Below, piece after piece: positions 25,676 through 35,247 of a stretch of 64,000 nucleotides of DNA (position 1 is its first letter; the number at the start of each line of letters is the position of its first letter). Location of the stretch: NCBI RefSeq assembly GCF_000419685.1, contig NZ_ATTM01000002.1:1-64000 (forward strand), in the 5' to 3' direction. A program made the position numbers and the translations under genes. The notes beneath the pieces were generated by a model. The model saw only the letters and a program-made list of their open reading frames with translations, did not search any database and was not told where the DNA came from. The DNA comes from Flavobacterium antarcticum DSM 19726. GTDB taxonomy: Bacteria; Bacteroidota; Bacteroidia; Flavobacteriales; Flavobacteriaceae.

Positions 25676-26776
25676 CTATTGTTTCAAGAACTTTTTAGTT
25701 ACTGATTTGTCACCTGATTTAATGTTGATTAAATACATTCCAGCTGATAAGTCATTTACATTAATTTGTGCATCAGACACATTGCTGAACGATTTAGTAA
25801 ATACTTCACGACCGTTTAAGTCAACGATTTGAACAGCGTTAATAGTGTCAGAACCATTCGTTGCAACGTTTAATAAATCTGTTGCAGGGTTAGGATAAAC
25901 AGAGATAACGTTCGTTTCAACTGAAACAAAATCATTCACTCCTAATAATGTATTTGTTGCAGAAGCTCTAGCTACGTAGTTATCAAATAACATGTTTGAA
26001 GTTACTGTATTTGCAGGTACTGGAGGCACAGCTGTTGCATTTGCACCTACAACCACTTGAACGAAATCTACTTCATTAGGAACCATATTTGGAATCCAGT
26101 TTACAGCAGGTAATCCATTTGGAGTTGCTGTAGGACTTGTTTTCCACATCGTTTCTCCTGTTATAGTATTGTAAGAACACCCAATTGTATACCAAGTATT
26201 AGCATTTAAAATTAAAGGAGTTGCTCCTAAAGTTATTAAAAATGTACCATTACTAGCGCCATTTTTTAAATAGGCAACTCCACCAAGTACTCTAGTATTG
26301 GTAGTATATACAAAACCAACTATTGTTCTAGAAGTAACAACTGTTCCAACTGTCTCATCACCATAAGCTCTCATTCCAATTTGAGTTCTACTGTCCGTTA
26401 CTGGTCCTGTGAAGAAATCATATTCTACTTCAATGATGTTATTTCCTGTAGTTCTTGATGCCCATGAAGCGTCTAAACCATCTTTCCACATAAAACGTTG
26501 CCCTTTGTCTCCATTAGGACTTGTAATTTGTAATCCTTGGGTCGAACCATTTCCAGTTGCAACAACTTGATAATTGTTTGCTGCTGAATTTGTTGATGTT
26601 GTTGGTGCAGCACCATCTGAAGAAAATGTTAACCAGCTTCCTTGTCCAATTGTAGTACCTGTAATATCTGTTCCAATGTTTCCAATCGTAAGAGCATTAA
26701 AACTCTCCGTTTGCAAAGTTTGAGAAAAAGCAATTGTCGATGCTGACAAAGCTAAAGTAAGTAGAATTCTTTTCAT
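25676..26776 (-). CDS. Secreted protein with T9SS type A sorting domain
   Basis: The product of about 366 aa has a Sec signal (MKRILLTLALSASTIAFSQ) and ends with a type A T9SS sorting domain of about 75 residues: VYPNPATDLLNV, VQIVDLNGREVF and LSAGMYLINIKSGDKSVTKKFLK. Such proteins pass the outer membrane through the type IX system and are often attached to the surface. The central region, about residues 20-270, is beta-rich with many Gly, Thr and Asn, resembling a concanavalin-like lectin jelly-roll, but no enzyme motif is seen. I start at the ATG giving MKRILL rather than the one nine codons upstream. Confidence 0.88.
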   Translation of the reverse strand: MKRILLTLALSASTIAFSQTLQTESFNALTIGNIGTDITGTTIGQGSWLTFSSDGAAPTTSTNSAANNYQVVATGNGSTQGLQITSPNGDKGQRFMWKDGLDASWASRTTGNNIIEVEYDFFTGPVTDSRTQIGMRAYGDETVGTVVTSRTIVGFVYTTNTRVLGGVAYLKNGASNGTFLITLGATPLILNANTWYTIGCSYNTITGETMWKTSPTATPNGLPAVNWIPNMVPNEVDFVQVVVGANATAVPPVPANTVTSNMLFDNYVARASATNTLLGVNDFVSVETNVISVYPNPATDLLNVATNGSDTINAVQIVDLNGREVFTKSFSNVSDAQINVNDLSAGMYLINIKSGDKSVTKKFLKQ

Positions 26777-26896
26777 TTTATTTAGTTTTATAATTCGAAT
26801 CAAAAATAATCAAAAAAATGAACAAACAATACGCAAAATGTTAAATTTTTATAAGAATTTTACGAGTTAAATATTTGTGGTCTATTTTAAGCAGTA

Positions 26897-27274
26897 CTAC
26901 TTTAAAATATGCATGCTCAATATCTTATAAACTTGATTAATATTATCGCCTCCTTTACCAAATTGTTTTTTAATGGGTAAATCTTCATGGGAAAGCCAAA
27001 TTTTCAATTCAGCATCCATATCCATTATTCCAGCACTTTCTTTTGAGAATTTCTTGATACTTGAATAAGGAATTGACAAATATTCTACTTTCGTTCCCAC
27101 CATTTGTTTCTCCGCAAGAATTAAACGTTTGTTTGTAAAGATAAACATGTCTCTAATAACTTTAAAAGCGCCTTCAATTTCTTCTCCTTCAATTAATAAA
27201 GGTCGAAATTCATTCTCCACATCTTGCTGATTTGCTTCTGAAGCATTTCCTAAAATCGCATTAAATAATCCCAT
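26897..27274 (-). CDS. Bacterial PH-domain protein
   Basis: The protein of about 125 aa has a bacterial pleckstrin-homology-type domain (IRDMFIFTNKRLILAEKQMVG, then YLSIPYSSIKKFSKESAG and LKIWLSHED), matching the YvbH/DUF1696-like group. It is cytoplasmic with no signal. Function is not established for the family. The ATG at 27274 (MGLFNAILGNASE) fits the family; an upstream in-frame ATG (27310) would overlap the next gene's end by 11 bases. It follows the oxidoreductase gene on the same strand with a gap of about 25 bases. Confidence 0.82.
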   Translation of the reverse strand: MGLFNAILGNASEANQQDVENEFRPLLIEGEEIEGAFKVIRDMFIFTNKRLILAEKQMVGTKVEYLSIPYSSIKKFSKESAGIMDMDAELKIWLSHEDLPIKKQFGKGGDNINQVYKILSMHILK

Positions 27275-27299
27275 AGTTTGTTTTTTTTTACGTTGCGTA

Positions 27300-28502
27300 T
27301 TATCGGTCAAATCTAAATATATTTTCGTCTGTATTTTTACCTAAATACATATCTTTTATCATTTCGGCTGCAATTACGCTAAAAGTAATTCCGTTTCCAC
27401 CGTAGCCAAGAGCAAAATACATATTGGGATGTTTTTTATGTTCGCCAATAAACGGCAAACCGTCTTTGGTTTCGCCAAATGTACCGCACCAGTAAAAATC
27501 CATTTCTATTTTACTTTTTGGAAAAAACTCTTTAAAACGTTTTAAAATGTCTTCGTTCTTTTTGTCCATCAAAGCATCTCGTTTCTTTGGGTTTTGGAAA
27601 GGTTCGTCAAAACCGCCAACCATTATTCGGTTGTCTACCGTCGTCCGAATATAAATATAAGGTCGAGCCGTTTCCCAAATCAGACATTTTTCGTTCCATA
27701 AATCGTCAGGATGCATCGGCTGACTCACTAGGACGTAAGTAGAATGAAGTTGCATTACCTTTTCGTCCAATAAAGTTTCCGATTCAAATCCTGGTGCGGC
27801 AACAATTTTTTTAGCTTTTATTGAAATCTTCTTGTCCGTTGTCGCAGTTATGGAATCCTTCGTTGATTTTATTTTTTTAATATCCGTATGGCTGTATACA
27901 TCTAATCCAGAATGTTCGCGATGGTAATCTAAAATTGCTTGACACAATTTATAAGTATCTACTTGTGCAGATTCATTATTATACAATGCTGCTTTTCGTT
28001 TGATGTCGTATTTTGACACCAATTCCTTTTCCGATAAATATTCCACGGGCAAACCGTGTTTTTTTCTCGTTTCAAATTCAAGTTCTAAATCTTTTTTACC
28101 TTTCGCATCGGAAGCAATATATAACGAAGGAACACGTTGAAAATCGACCTTAATTTTTAGCTTTTTAATTATCTTTTCCAAAGTTGAAATGGATTCTAAA
28201 CACATTTTATAAGCTTTAACTGCTTCTTTTTCTCCTACTTTTTCAATTAGATCATAAAGGAAAATGTCGATTTCATATTGCAACTGGGCCGTACTTGCAG
28301 TTGTGCTTCCCGTAGATTCCATTCTCCGGTCTACGATGACACATTTGACGTTGTTTTCACATAAAAAGTGTGCTACTAAAGCACCAGTTATTCCTGATCC
28401 TATGATCAGCACTTCCGTTTCAATGTCTTTTTCGAGACGTTTATAATTTTCTGACAAACCATTTTTTATGAGCCAAAAAGGCAATCCTGATTTTAAATCC
28501 AT
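27300..28502 (-). CDS. FAD-dependent oxidoreductase, DadA/glycine oxidase family
   Basis: The 400-aa protein has an N-terminal Rossmann FAD motif VLIIGSGITGALVAHFL and a C-terminal YFALGYGGNGITFSV, the DAO-family layout shared by glycine oxidase and D-amino acid dehydrogenases. The Rieske domain found in some relatives is absent. It probably oxidises an amine or amino acid in the cytoplasm or at the inner membrane; the substrate cannot be deduced. It is divergent from yifB with a 130-base AT-rich gap and precedes the PH-domain gene. Confidence 0.85.
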   Translation of the reverse strand: MDLKSGLPFWLIKNGLSENYKRLEKDIETEVLIIGSGITGALVAHFLCENNVKCVIVDRRMESTGSTTASTAQLQYEIDIFLYDLIEKVGEKEAVKAYKMCLESISTLEKIIKKLKIKVDFQRVPSLYIASDAKGKKDLELEFETRKKHGLPVEYLSEKELVSKYDIKRKAALYNNESAQVDTYKLCQAILDYHREHSGLDVYSHTDIKKIKSTKDSITATTDKKISIKAKKIVAAPGFESETLLDEKVMQLHSTYVLVSQPMHPDDLWNEKCLIWETARPYIYIRTTVDNRIMVGGFDEPFQNPKKRDALMDKKNEDILKRFKEFFPKSKIEMDFYWCGTFGETKDGLPFIGEHKKHPNMYFALGYGGNGITFSVIAAEMIKDMYLGKNTDENIFRFDR

Positions 28503-28635
28503 AGTTTTTTTTATTTTAAAATTAATTTAAAAATTGCTCTTTGTATCTAAATTTAAAAAAAATTAAGAAAATATTTACAAATTAGTTTTTGAGTTGAAAA
28601 AATCACTAATTTTAAATTAATTTAAAGTATACGCC

Positions 28636-30171
28636 ATGTTAGTAAAAGTTTTTGGAAGTGCGGTTTTTGGAGTAGAAGCTACCACAATTACCATTGAAGT
28701 TAATATTGATAAAGGAATTGGCTACCACCTCGTGGGTTTACCAGACAACGCCATTAAAGAAAGCAGTTACCGAATTGCCGCTGCGTTAAAAAATAATGGC
28801 TACGAATTACCCGGAAAAAAAATCATCATCAATTTGGCTCCAGCCGATTTACGAAAAGAAGGTTCGGCTTACGATTTACCTTTAGCAATGGGAATATTAG
28901 TTGCTTCAGGACAATTGAAAACAGAGGAAATCGATAAATACATTATTATGGGCGAACTTTCGCTCGACGGCGGTTTACAACCCATAAAAGGAGCCTTACC
29001 AATAGCTATAAAAGCTAAGGAAGAAGGTTATAAAGGATTTTTTCTACCCATTCAAAATGCAAAAGAAGCAGCGATAGTTTCTGATTTAAACGTTTTTGGA
29101 ATTGAAAATATTAAAGAAATAATCGATTTTTTCAACGGAAAGAGTACACTTGAACCAACCGTATTTGATACGCGGAAAGAATTTTACAAAACGTTAGATT
29201 TTCCAGAATTCGACTTTAGCGATGTCAAGGGACAAGAATCTATAAAAAGATGTATGGAAATTGCCGCGGCAGGAGGTCACAACATTATTTTAATTGGGCC
29301 ACCTGGTGCCGGAAAAACAATGTTGGCTAAAAGATTACCAAGTATTTTACCGCCAATGACATTAAAAGAAGCTTTGGAAACAACCAAAATTCACAGTGTT
29401 GCTGGAAAGTTAAAAGAAGTGGGTCTGATGAATCAACGGCCGTTTAGAAGTCCACACCATACCATATCTAACGTGGCGCTTGTTGGCGGTGGAAGTTATC
29501 CTCAACCAGGAGAAATTTCCATGGCACACAACGGCGTTTTATTTTTAGACGAATTACCAGAATTCAAACGCGATGTGTTAGAAGTAATGCGTCAACCTTT
29601 AGAAGACCGCGAAGTTACGATTTCTAGAGCTAAATTCACCATTACCTATCCGTCATCGTTTATGTTAGTGGCGAGTATGAATCCAAGTCCGAGTGGATTT
29701 TTTAACGATCCAAGCGCTCCATCGACTTCGTCTCCTTATGAAATGCAACGTTATTTAAGCAAAATTTCAGGCCCTTTATTAGACCGAATTGACATTCACA
29801 TTGAAGTAACTCCCGTACCTTTTGAAAAGCTTTCTGATAAAAATAAAGCAGAATCAAGCGTTACAATTAGGGAAAGAGTCACGAAAGCACGAGAATTACA
29901 AACCCTTCGTTTCGAAAGTTCAGAAAAAGTCAATTACAATGCTCAAATGACTTCAAAACAAATTCGAGAATATTGTGCTTTGGACGACACCTCAAACCAA
30001 CTTTTAAAAACCGCAATGGAACGGCTGAATTTATCCGCTCGAGCCTACGACCGAATTTTAAAAGTTTCGAGAACTATTTCCGACTTGGCGAATTCTCAAA
30101 ACATTGAATCAATCCACATTGCCGAAGCAATTCAATACCGAAGTTTAGACCGCGACGGCTGGCTCGGGTAA
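28636..30171 (+). CDS. YifB/ComM family Mg-chelatase-like AAA+ ATPase
   Basis: The 511-aa protein starts with a LonC-like domain (GSAVFGVEATTITIEV, SYDLPLAMGILVASGQL), followed by the AAA+ core with Walker A GPPGAGKT (221-228) and Walker B VLFLDELPEF (D305, E306). The C-terminal part is the Mg_chelatase_C domain. The family includes ComM, a helicase that drives branch migration during natural transformation in some gammaproteobacteria; the role in Flavobacterium is not known. It is followed without a gap by the convergent GNAT-like gene. Confidence 0.92.
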   Translation: MLVKVFGSAVFGVEATTITIEVNIDKGIGYHLVGLPDNAIKESSYRIAAALKNNGYELPGKKIIINLAPADLRKEGSAYDLPLAMGILVASGQLKTEEIDKYIIMGELSLDGGLQPIKGALPIAIKAKEEGYKGFFLPIQNAKEAAIVSDLNVFGIENIKEIIDFFNGKSTLEPTVFDTRKEFYKTLDFPEFDFSDVKGQESIKRCMEIAAAGGHNIILIGPPGAGKTMLAKRLPSILPPMTLKEALETTKIHSVAGKLKEVGLMNQRPFRSPHHTISNVALVGGGSYPQPGEISMAHNGVLFLDELPEFKRDVLEVMRQPLEDREVTISRAKFTITYPSSFMLVASMNPSPSGFFNDPSAPSTSSPYEMQRYLSKISGPLLDRIDIHIEVTPVPFEKLSDKNKAESSVTIRERVTKARELQTLRFESSEKVNYNAQMTSKQIREYCALDDTSNQLLKTAMERLNLSARAYDRILKVSRTISDLANSQNIESIHIAEAIQYRSLDRDGWLG

Positions 30172-30172
30172 T

Positions 30173-31291
30173 TTAAAGCGACTTCGTAAACGTTTTTCTA
30201 CGTTTATTAATAATTGGATCAAAATGTTTCCAAATTGCATGAATCGCAGTGTTTTCCAGTAATTCAGGTGTTCGGATACAATCCGTAATTCCTTTTTGAG
30301 TAAAAGTGTCGTAGTATTGTTTAAAAATAATTGCCGTAACTCCTTTGTTCTGATATTCTGGAGCAATTCCAATTAAATAGAACAATACTGTTTTACTGTG
30401 TTTTTTAGCTTTCAGCATGTGGTAGAAACCAAATGGAAAAAGTTTTCCATTCGCTTTTTTCAATGCTTCGGAGAAGTCGGGCATTACGATCCCAAAAGCA
30501 ATCAATTTATTGTTTTCATCAAAAATAAATTTGATGTATTCCGGATTTATTAAACTTATATATTTTTTTTTGAAATACTCTTTTTGCAAATCAGTGATGG
30601 CTACAAAAGAAGCTAAAACAGAATACGCATTGTTGAATAAATCAAACATTTCGTCAACGTACGGCATCACATCTTTGATTTTTGTAAAATCTTTCGAATG
30701 TAATTTATATCTTTTTTTGATCAGCACTTCTGCTTTTTCAAATAAAGCGGGATTCACATTTGAGAACGGAAATATACTTTCAATGTATTCTTTTTCAGGA
30801 GTGTAACCTAGTTTTTCTAAATGTTCAATATAATAAGGGAAATTGTACCATGTAATCATGTTTCCCATTTGATCGAAGCCATGAGTTAAAACGCCAACTT
30901 TGTCTAAGTTTGAAAATCCCATCGGGCCTTCAACGAATTCAAGACTATTTTGTTGTCCCAATTCATAAACCTTTTCTAAGAGCGCTTTTGTGACGTCAAG
31001 ATTGTCGATGACATCCCACCAGCCAAAACGCACCTTCTTTTTCCCTTGTGTTTTGACCTCGTCCCAATTGATAATTGCCGCAATTCTACCTACTATTTTA
31101 TTGTTTTGGTAGGCCAAATAAAAATGTGCATCTGCATTTTCAAACAATGGATTCTGCTGTTTGTCAAACGAATTTACCTCATCATTAATTAAGGGTGGAA
31201 CCCAATTCGGCTCATTTTTATACAGTTCGAATGGGAATTTTACAAATTCAGTGATTTCAGCTTTAGTTTTGGCTTCTTTTATCGTTATCAT
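30173..31291 (-). CDS. GNAT-like protein, conserved in Bacteroidetes
   Basis: The 372-aa protein has an N-terminal segment FPFELYKNEPNWVPPLI, a mid part EFVEGPMGFSNLDKVGVL, and a C-terminal acyltransferase-like stretch FYLIGIAPEYQNKGVTAIIF that looks like an acetyl-CoA-binding P-loop of GNAT enzymes. It is the YghO-like group, often annotated only as a GNAT or GTP-cyclohydrolase-like protein. The substrate is unknown and the protein is probably cytoplasmic. It is transcribed after the outer-membrane gene, whose stop codon overlaps its ATG (TAATG), so translation is coupled. Confidence 0.75.
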   Translation of the reverse strand: MITIKEAKTKAEITEFVKFPFELYKNEPNWVPPLINDEVNSFDKQQNPLFENADAHFYLAYQNNKIVGRIAAIINWDEVKTQGKKKVRFGWWDVIDNLDVTKALLEKVYELGQQNSLEFVEGPMGFSNLDKVGVLTHGFDQMGNMITWYNFPYYIEHLEKLGYTPEKEYIESIFPFSNVNPALFEKAEVLIKKRYKLHSKDFTKIKDVMPYVDEMFDLFNNAYSVLASFVAITDLQKEYFKKKYISLINPEYIKFIFDENNKLIAFGIVMPDFSEALKKANGKLFPFGFYHMLKAKKHSKTVLFYLIGIAPEYQNKGVTAIIFKQYYDTFTQKGITDCIRTPELLENTAIHAIWKHFDPIINKRRKTFTKSL

Positions 31292-32259
31292 TATGGTTTT
31301 TCTACTTCAATTGTTTCTACTTCGTCCTTGCGTTTCTTCTTGTCTTTTTTATCTTTTTTGTCCTTATCTTTTCCATCTTCTTTTCCACTGCGGATTAAAA
31401 TTGGTTTGTAATTTTTATCAAAACGCCAGGACAAACCGATTCCGCCAACCAATATCGAAGGTGTATCTTTAAAATTCCCTCCTATTGAAGCATCCACTTG
31501 GATATTCTCTTTAATCAAATATGCGGCACCAGCTCTTAAAACAGAATCAGAATAAAAATCGCTTTTGAATCCTTGATTTTCAATAAATCCCGACCACTTC
31601 TCATTAAATCCTTTCGTTAGAGTTACAATGTAACCATAACTCGGGAATTCTGATGTAACCCGATCGGCAATAATATTCGTTACAAATACATAACCACCGC
31701 TGAATTGATTTTGAGTAATAACCATCAATTTAGGAGAAATCGATGCTTCGTTTTCAGGTAAATAAATGCTGTTAAAATTCAAATTTGCACCTGCATAAAC
31801 ACCAACAGCAGGAATAAATTGACGCCATTTGAATCTATGATTTGCTTTCCAACTTAGAATATTAACTTTTTCCTCATAATTTTTAAAAGGATCATAAATC
31901 AAATATTTCGCTCCAACAGTTATTTTTTTAAAATCACCTCTGTTTTCTGTTCCTAAACCGGTTTGAAATTGATCCCATTGGTGTTTTAATTCTATATTAA
32001 ATTCTAATTGTTCTAAAAAAGCACCATACCGCAACGCTAAATCTACTCCGAAACCATTTGTTTTGGTACCCAATAAACTGTGTTCTTCTCTTGTTCCGTA
32101 AAATCCGGTTTCTGCTTGAAAAACAGTTTGTCCAACTGAAAATGCAGCTTGAGATTCACCAGGTCGGTTGGAATTTATTACGTCCGTATATTGTGCATTT
32201 GCAGAACATACGGTTAAAAAGGGAAGTAGTAAGAGTGCGTTTTTTAGTAGATTCGTCAT
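31291..32259 (-). CDS. Outer-membrane transporter-like barrel protein
   Basis: The protein of about 322 aa has a signal peptide (ALLLLPFLTVCSANAQ), then strands rich in aromatic-terminated beta patterns (DVINSNRPGESQAAFSVG, VGAKYLIYDP, ASIGGNF) and a highly charged Lys/Asp tail (KDKDKKDKKDKKKRKDE). The opening resembles the transporter (Phenol_MetA_deg-like) outer-membrane family found in Bacteroidetes. The start with ATG 32259 gives the normal signal peptide; an ATG 11 codons upstream is also in frame. It is coupled to the GNAT-like gene. The cargo is unknown. Confidence 0.75.
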   Translation of the reverse strand: MTNLLKNALLLLPFLTVCSANAQYTDVINSNRPGESQAAFSVGQTVFQAETGFYGTREEHSLLGTKTNGFGVDLALRYGAFLEQLEFNIELKHQWDQFQTGLGTENRGDFKKITVGAKYLIYDPFKNYEEKVNILSWKANHRFKWRQFIPAVGVYAGANLNFNSIYLPENEASISPKLMVITQNQFSGGYVFVTNIIADRVTSEFPSYGYIVTLTKGFNEKWSGFIENQGFKSDFYSDSVLRAGAAYLIKENIQVDASIGGNFKDTPSILVGGIGLSWRFDKNYKPILIRSGKEDGKDKDKKDKKDKKKRKDEVETIEVEKP

Positions 32260-32392
32260 AATATCAAATTTTTTGAATGCATTCAAACCCAAAAGTACTG
32301 TATTTTATTAATAATTTATGAATGATAATTTACTTTTAAAATGCAAAATGGCTAATTTTGCAAAATAATTTTGTCAAAATTTTAGTATAGAA

Positions 32393-32686
32393 ATGGATAC
32401 AGCATCTTCAACAGGATTAATAAAAACAATCGTTTACCTCATAATTGCTTATTATGTGGTAAAATTCTTAGCACGATTGTTTTTTCCAATTGTAGTGCGA
32501 AAAGTAGTTTCAAAAGCGGAAGAATCTTTTAAACAACAATACCAGTCAGCTCAACAAAATTATAATAATAATCCACAACCCAATCGTTCCGTTAAGGATG
32601 AAATTATTTTAGAAACGGGTAAATCGAATAATCCTAAATCAACCAAAAAAGTAGGAGAGTACGTAGATTATGAAGAAATTGAGTAA
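32393..32686 (+). CDS. DUF4834 family membrane protein
   Basis: The 97-aa protein has one N-terminal membrane helix (about 9-33, LIKTIVYLIIAYYVVKFLARLFF) and a Gln/Asn-rich cytoplasmic or periplasmic tail ending with the conserved KKVGEYVDYEEIE. This is the pattern of the Bacteroidetes DUF4834 family, of unknown function. Two TAATTTTG sequences just upstream (about 30 and 15 bases before the ATG) may be -7 boxes. It is followed after 77 bases by the YfhO-like gene on the same strand. Confidence 0.85.
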   Translation: MDTASSTGLIKTIVYLIIAYYVVKFLARLFFPIVVRKVVSKAEESFKQQYQSAQQNYNNNPQPNRSVKDEIILETGKSNNPKSTKKVGEYVDYEEIE

Positions 32687-32763
32687 GTTTGCATGATCCT
32701 ATTTTCATAAAGTATTATTTTTATGAATTATAGCGTTGGAAACCTTAATTTTAAGCTGTATCA

Positions 32764-35214
32764 ATGAAATTTTTGAATAAGTTTTATCCCCATCTTTTAG
32801 CCTTTTTTGGATTTGTAATCATCTCACTTTTCTATTTTTATCCTGTTTTGCAAGGCAAAGCATTGTCGCAGTCTGATATTGTGCAATATACAGGAATGGC
32901 AAAAGAGCAAAACGACTTTCGCGCTGCTGAAAATACCGAACCTTTTTGGACAAATTCTGCGTTTGGTGGAATGCCAACGTACCAAATGGGGGCGAATTAT
33001 CCAAATGATTACATAGGTGCTTTAGATGATTTCTTACGATTTTTACCACGACCTGCCGATTATTTATTTTTATACTTTCTGGGATTTTATGGTTTACTGT
33101 TAGTCTTAAAAGTAGATCCTTTAAAAGCCTTTTTTGGTGCATTAGCTTTCGGGTTTTCCACTTACATGATTATCATTTTAGGGGTTGGTCACAATGCAAA
33201 AGCCCATGCAATTGCGTATATGCCTTTGGTTCTAGCAGGCGTATTATTGGTTTTCAGGAAAAAATATGTGGCTGGAGGAATTCTCACAATGATTGCAGCT
33301 GCTTTAGAAATTAATGCGAATCATTTTCAAATGACGTATTATTTGTTGATTTTACTGCTTATCATCACAATTTTCTACAGTTACCAATTTATAAAAAGTA
33401 AAGAATACAAACCACTTTTAACTGCTTTTGGAATTTTTCTTATTGCAGGAATCTTTGCTATTGGAGCGAATGCTACGAATTTATTAGCAACCGCTGAATA
33501 TACGGATTTCAGTATGCGTGGAAAAAGCGAATTGACTTTTAACCCGGACGGAAGTAAAAACGAAACTACTTCTGCAATGGATTATGACTATATCACTGAA
33601 TACAGTTATGGAATTGCTGAAAGTTTAAACCTAATTGCTCCACGTTTATTTGGTGGTGGAAATTCTGAAAAGCTTGGAAAGGAATCACACGTTTTTGAAT
33701 TTATATCTAAAAAAGGCGCTTCGCCAAATGAAGCTTTAGATTTTACGCATAATTACGGAGCTACTTATTGGGGAGACCAACCGATCGTTGCTGCTCCAGC
33801 GTATCTTGGTGCGGTAGTTTTTATGCTTTTCGTTTTGGCAATGTTCGTTGATAAACGTAAAATTAAATATGCTTTTTTAATTGGTGCTATTTTTACATTA
33901 ATGCTTTCTTGGGGAAAAAATTTCGCATTTCTAACCAATATATTTATTGATCTGGTTCCGATGTACGACAAGTTTAGAGCTGTTTCTTCTATTCAAGTGA
34001 TCGTTGAATTATGCATTCCCTTGTTAGCAATAATGGGCTTGCAGTCGTTCTTCAAAGCCGATAAAAAGGAGCAACTTGAAGGGTTAAAAAAGACAGCAAT
34101 GGTTTCAGTTGGAGTAGTAGTGCTTTTATTTGGCGCCAAATTCCTATTTGATTTTGCAGGACCAATTGACGCGCGTTTGCAACAAATGTTTGCACAAATT
34201 GGTGATCCAACATTTTCAAATGAGTTTATAGATGCGTTGCGCAACGACCGAAAAAACATGTATTCGGCAGATTTACTTCGTTCAGGGGTTCTGATAGTAG
34301 TTGCTTTGGGAATCTTGTGGTTTTATACGAAAGATAAATTATCACAAGTGACGACAGTCGTTTTAGTTGGTGTTTTTATGGTAGGTGATTTAGTACTTGT
34401 TGACCGTAATTACGTTGATACTTCAGGGTTTGTTTCCGCTAGAGAGGTTCGAGAGCCGTTCCAACCTACACAGTCTGATTTGCAAATATTAGAAGACACT
34501 TCGCACTTTCGAGTATATGAAGTCAATGGTCGTTTGCAAGCGCGAACTTCTTATTTTCATAAGTCATTATCGGGTTATAGTGCCGTTCGTCCAAGAAGAA
34601 TGGATCAAATTTTCAATTACCAAATCGACAATGGAAACATGGAAGTCCTAAACATGTTGAATACAAAATACGTGATTCAAGTGGATGATAAAAACCAAGA
34701 ATTTCCCGCATTGAACGACAAAGCAAATGGAAATGCATGGTTTGTGAAAACAGTGAAATTTGTTACTTCTGCTGATGAAGAGATGAAAGCTTTAGACAAA
34801 TTTGACAGTAAAAATGAAGCTATTGTTAACAATAAAGAGTTTACGATTAGTACGGAGACTTCGTATCAACGCGATAGTTTGGCACAAATAAAATTGATTG
34901 AATACAAACCTAATTTCATTAAATACACCACTGAAAACGCAAACAAAGGCGTAGCTGTTTTCTCTGAAATTTACTATCCGAAAGGATGGATTGCAACAAT
35001 TGATGGTAAAGAAGTGCCTATTTTCAGAACCGATTATACGTTACGTGGTTTAGAAATTCCTGCAGGAAAACATACGGTAGAATTCAAATTTGAACCGCAA
35101 GTCGTAAAAACGGGAAGCACAATTGTATTGATTAGTGGTTTAGGAATGTTACTTTTAATTGCAGGTGGAATTTATTTTGAAAATAAAAGACGCACCAAGA
35201 ATAATTTAGTCTAA
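32764..35214 (+). CDS. YfhO family membrane protein (glycosyl-lipid related)
   Basis: The 816-aa protein has about 13 membrane helices through residue 560 or so, a large soluble domain and a final membrane helix. Motifs such as AYMPLVLAGVLLV, HNYGATYWGDQP and the ending FSEIYYPKGWIATIDGKEVP fit the YfhO family, which includes Bacillus YfhO, needed to decorate lipoteichoic acid with GlcNAc, and GT-C-like fold proteins. In Bacteroidetes the acceptor is unknown. It is followed by a glycosyltransferase and a flippase on the same strand, so a role in assembly or modification of a surface glycan is inferred. Confidence 0.88.
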   Translation: MKFLNKFYPHLLAFFGFVIISLFYFYPVLQGKALSQSDIVQYTGMAKEQNDFRAAENTEPFWTNSAFGGMPTYQMGANYPNDYIGALDDFLRFLPRPADYLFLYFLGFYGLLLVLKVDPLKAFFGALAFGFSTYMIIILGVGHNAKAHAIAYMPLVLAGVLLVFRKKYVAGGILTMIAAALEINANHFQMTYYLLILLLIITIFYSYQFIKSKEYKPLLTAFGIFLIAGIFAIGANATNLLATAEYTDFSMRGKSELTFNPDGSKNETTSAMDYDYITEYSYGIAESLNLIAPRLFGGGNSEKLGKESHVFEFISKKGASPNEALDFTHNYGATYWGDQPIVAAPAYLGAVVFMLFVLAMFVDKRKIKYAFLIGAIFTLMLSWGKNFAFLTNIFIDLVPMYDKFRAVSSIQVIVELCIPLLAIMGLQSFFKADKKEQLEGLKKTAMVSVGVVVLLFGAKFLFDFAGPIDARLQQMFAQIGDPTFSNEFIDALRNDRKNMYSADLLRSGVLIVVALGILWFYTKDKLSQVTTVVLVGVFMVGDLVLVDRNYVDTSGFVSAREVREPFQPTQSDLQILEDTSHFRVYEVNGRLQARTSYFHKSLSGYSAVRPRRMDQIFNYQIDNGNMEVLNMLNTKYVIQVDDKNQEFPALNDKANGNAWFVKTVKFVTSADEEMKALDKFDSKNEAIVNNKEFTISTETSYQRDSLAQIKLIEYKPNFIKYTTENANKGVAVFSEIYYPKGWIATIDGKEVPIFRTDYTLRGLEIPAGKHTVEFKFEPQVVKTGSTIVLISGLGMLLLIAGGIYFENKRRTKNNLV

Positions 35215-35247
35215 TTCGATTTTCAATAATATTTAATTTTTTGACGT